Source: DAOVGU01 sp030637775 [NCBI: bacterium] (GTDB lineage: Bacteria > Ratteibacteria > UBA8468). From it: a stretch of 6,971 nt of DNA. Position numbers and translations under genes: made by a program. The notes below the pieces were generated by a model. The model had not been told where the DNA came from, did not search any database, and saw only the letters and a list, made by a program, of their open reading frames with translations. Of the stretch, positions 6,592 to 6,971 are shown one piece after another. The first letter of the stretch is position 1. Every line of letters starts with the position of its first letter. The stretch is taken from NCBI GenBank assembly GCA_030637775.1, contig DAOWFY010000017.1, positions 1-6,971 on the forward strand, given 5' to 3'.

Positions 6592-6971
6592 ATGGTTAAG
6601 TATTGGGGAGCGAAGGAGAAGGTAAAAAAGAAAAAAGTTGTTCCGGTTAGAGAGAGAAGATCGTATGCCGGTCTTATCTCCACTATTCTATCTTTAGTTC
6701 TGGTAGCCGGATTGGTCTACTTGGGTTTTTATCTTAATAAACGTTTCTCTGAAGCCGTCTCCAAGAAGGAAAGAATTACCACGGAGGAGAAAAAGGTAAG
6801 CAAAAGAAGGCCGACAACAACTCCTACCTCTACCTATAAACCAATTACCTCTACTGCCCGCCGAACAGCACCCCCTCCTTCTAAAACTGTGAGGAAAAAG
6901 GAAGAACCAAAGATTCCTTCTCGGATGGTCCATATTCCCGCGGGAGAATTTATCATTGGCTGGGATGAAAA
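6592..6971 (+). CDS. Membrane-anchored FGE/SUMF1-domain protein, 5' part
   Basis: 126 codons are visible before the window ends. A strongly basic cytoplasmic N-terminus (residues 1-24, including VKKKKVVPVRERR) precedes one transmembrane helix at about 26-47. A Lys/Arg- and Thr/Pro-rich linker (about 50-108, with TTTPTSTYKP and TARRTAPPPSK) leads into RMVHIPAGEFIIGWDE (111-126). The MVxIPAGEFxxG pattern is the usual first strand of the formylglycine-generating-enzyme/sulfatase-modifying-factor domain (PF03781). The layout places that domain outside the cytoplasmic membrane. Domain members vary from true FGE to non-catalytic or other oxidases, and the catalytic residues are beyond the window, so activity cannot be judged. 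No clear Shine-Dalgarno precedes the ATG. TTG 6529 is in frame with a distant AAGGA, but ATG 6592 is preferred because it does not run deep into the upstream gene. Confidence 0.8.
   Translation, partial: MVKYWGAKEKVKKKKVVPVRERRSYAGLISTILSLVLVAGLVYLGFYLNKRFSEAVSKKERITTEEKKVSKRRPTTTPTSTYKPITSTARRTAPPPSKTVRKKEEPKIPSRMVHIPAGEFIIGWDE

Noticed and set aside
6444-6933. Minus-strand open frames opposite the HAMP-like and FGE-like genes
   Set aside because: They conflict with + strand genes that have recognisable domain layout; no family resemblance was seen.

Overview
The window is bacterial and moderately AT-rich. Its genes are tightly packed, and Arg codons are mostly AGA/AGG. It holds a peptidoglycan-synthesis run (murD-ftsW-murG-murC) beside a planctomycete/Omnitrophota-style pseudopilin (prepilin N-terminus plus a C-terminal H-x9-DG motif), a HAMP-like membrane protein and a membrane-anchored formylglycine-generating-enzyme-like protein. 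This mix suggests an uncultured lineage near the PVC/Omnitrophota group or a similar candidate phylum. That placement is inference from protein style, because no marker RNA is present.

Layout: (1) Bases 2-363 hold the 3' end of a minimal (MNT-type) nucleotidyltransferase gene and a 40-codon ORF that overlaps it. The short ORF looks like the first helix of a HEPN protein, so the pair resembles an MNT/HEPN toxin-antitoxin module whose second gene is cut short. (2) Bases 360-5248 hold murD, ftsW, murG and murC on the + strand. Every gene start overlaps the previous gene's end (4, 35, 4 and 7 nt), so the run is very likely one translationally coupled transcript. The first overlap is with the short HEPN-like ORF. 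Together these genes add D-Glu to UDP-MurNAc-Ala (MurD), add the first Ala (MurC), make lipid II (MurG) and polymerise glycan at the septum (FtsW). (3) Bases 5245-5868 hold a pseudopilin gene on the - strand. Its stop overlaps the murC stop by 4 nt. Its N-terminal coding region contains a 57-bp hairpin-forming repeat and two copies of the prepilin motif. (4) Bases 5869-5978 form a divergent promoter region with two near-consensus sigma70-type promoters whose -35 boxes lie back to back in a perfect 14-bp palindrome. (5) Bases 5979-6971 hold a + strand pair: a two-helix HAMP-like membrane protein and the 5' part of a gene for a signal-anchored FGE/SUMF1-domain protein, cut by the window end.

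The most unusual parts are the palindrome-centred divergent promoter, the hairpin element inserted in frame inside the pseudopilin leader together with a duplicated prepilin motif, and the nucleotidyltransferase/truncated-HEPN pair coupled directly to murD. No tRNA, rRNA, CRISPR array, transposase gene or convincing intrinsic terminator was seen.
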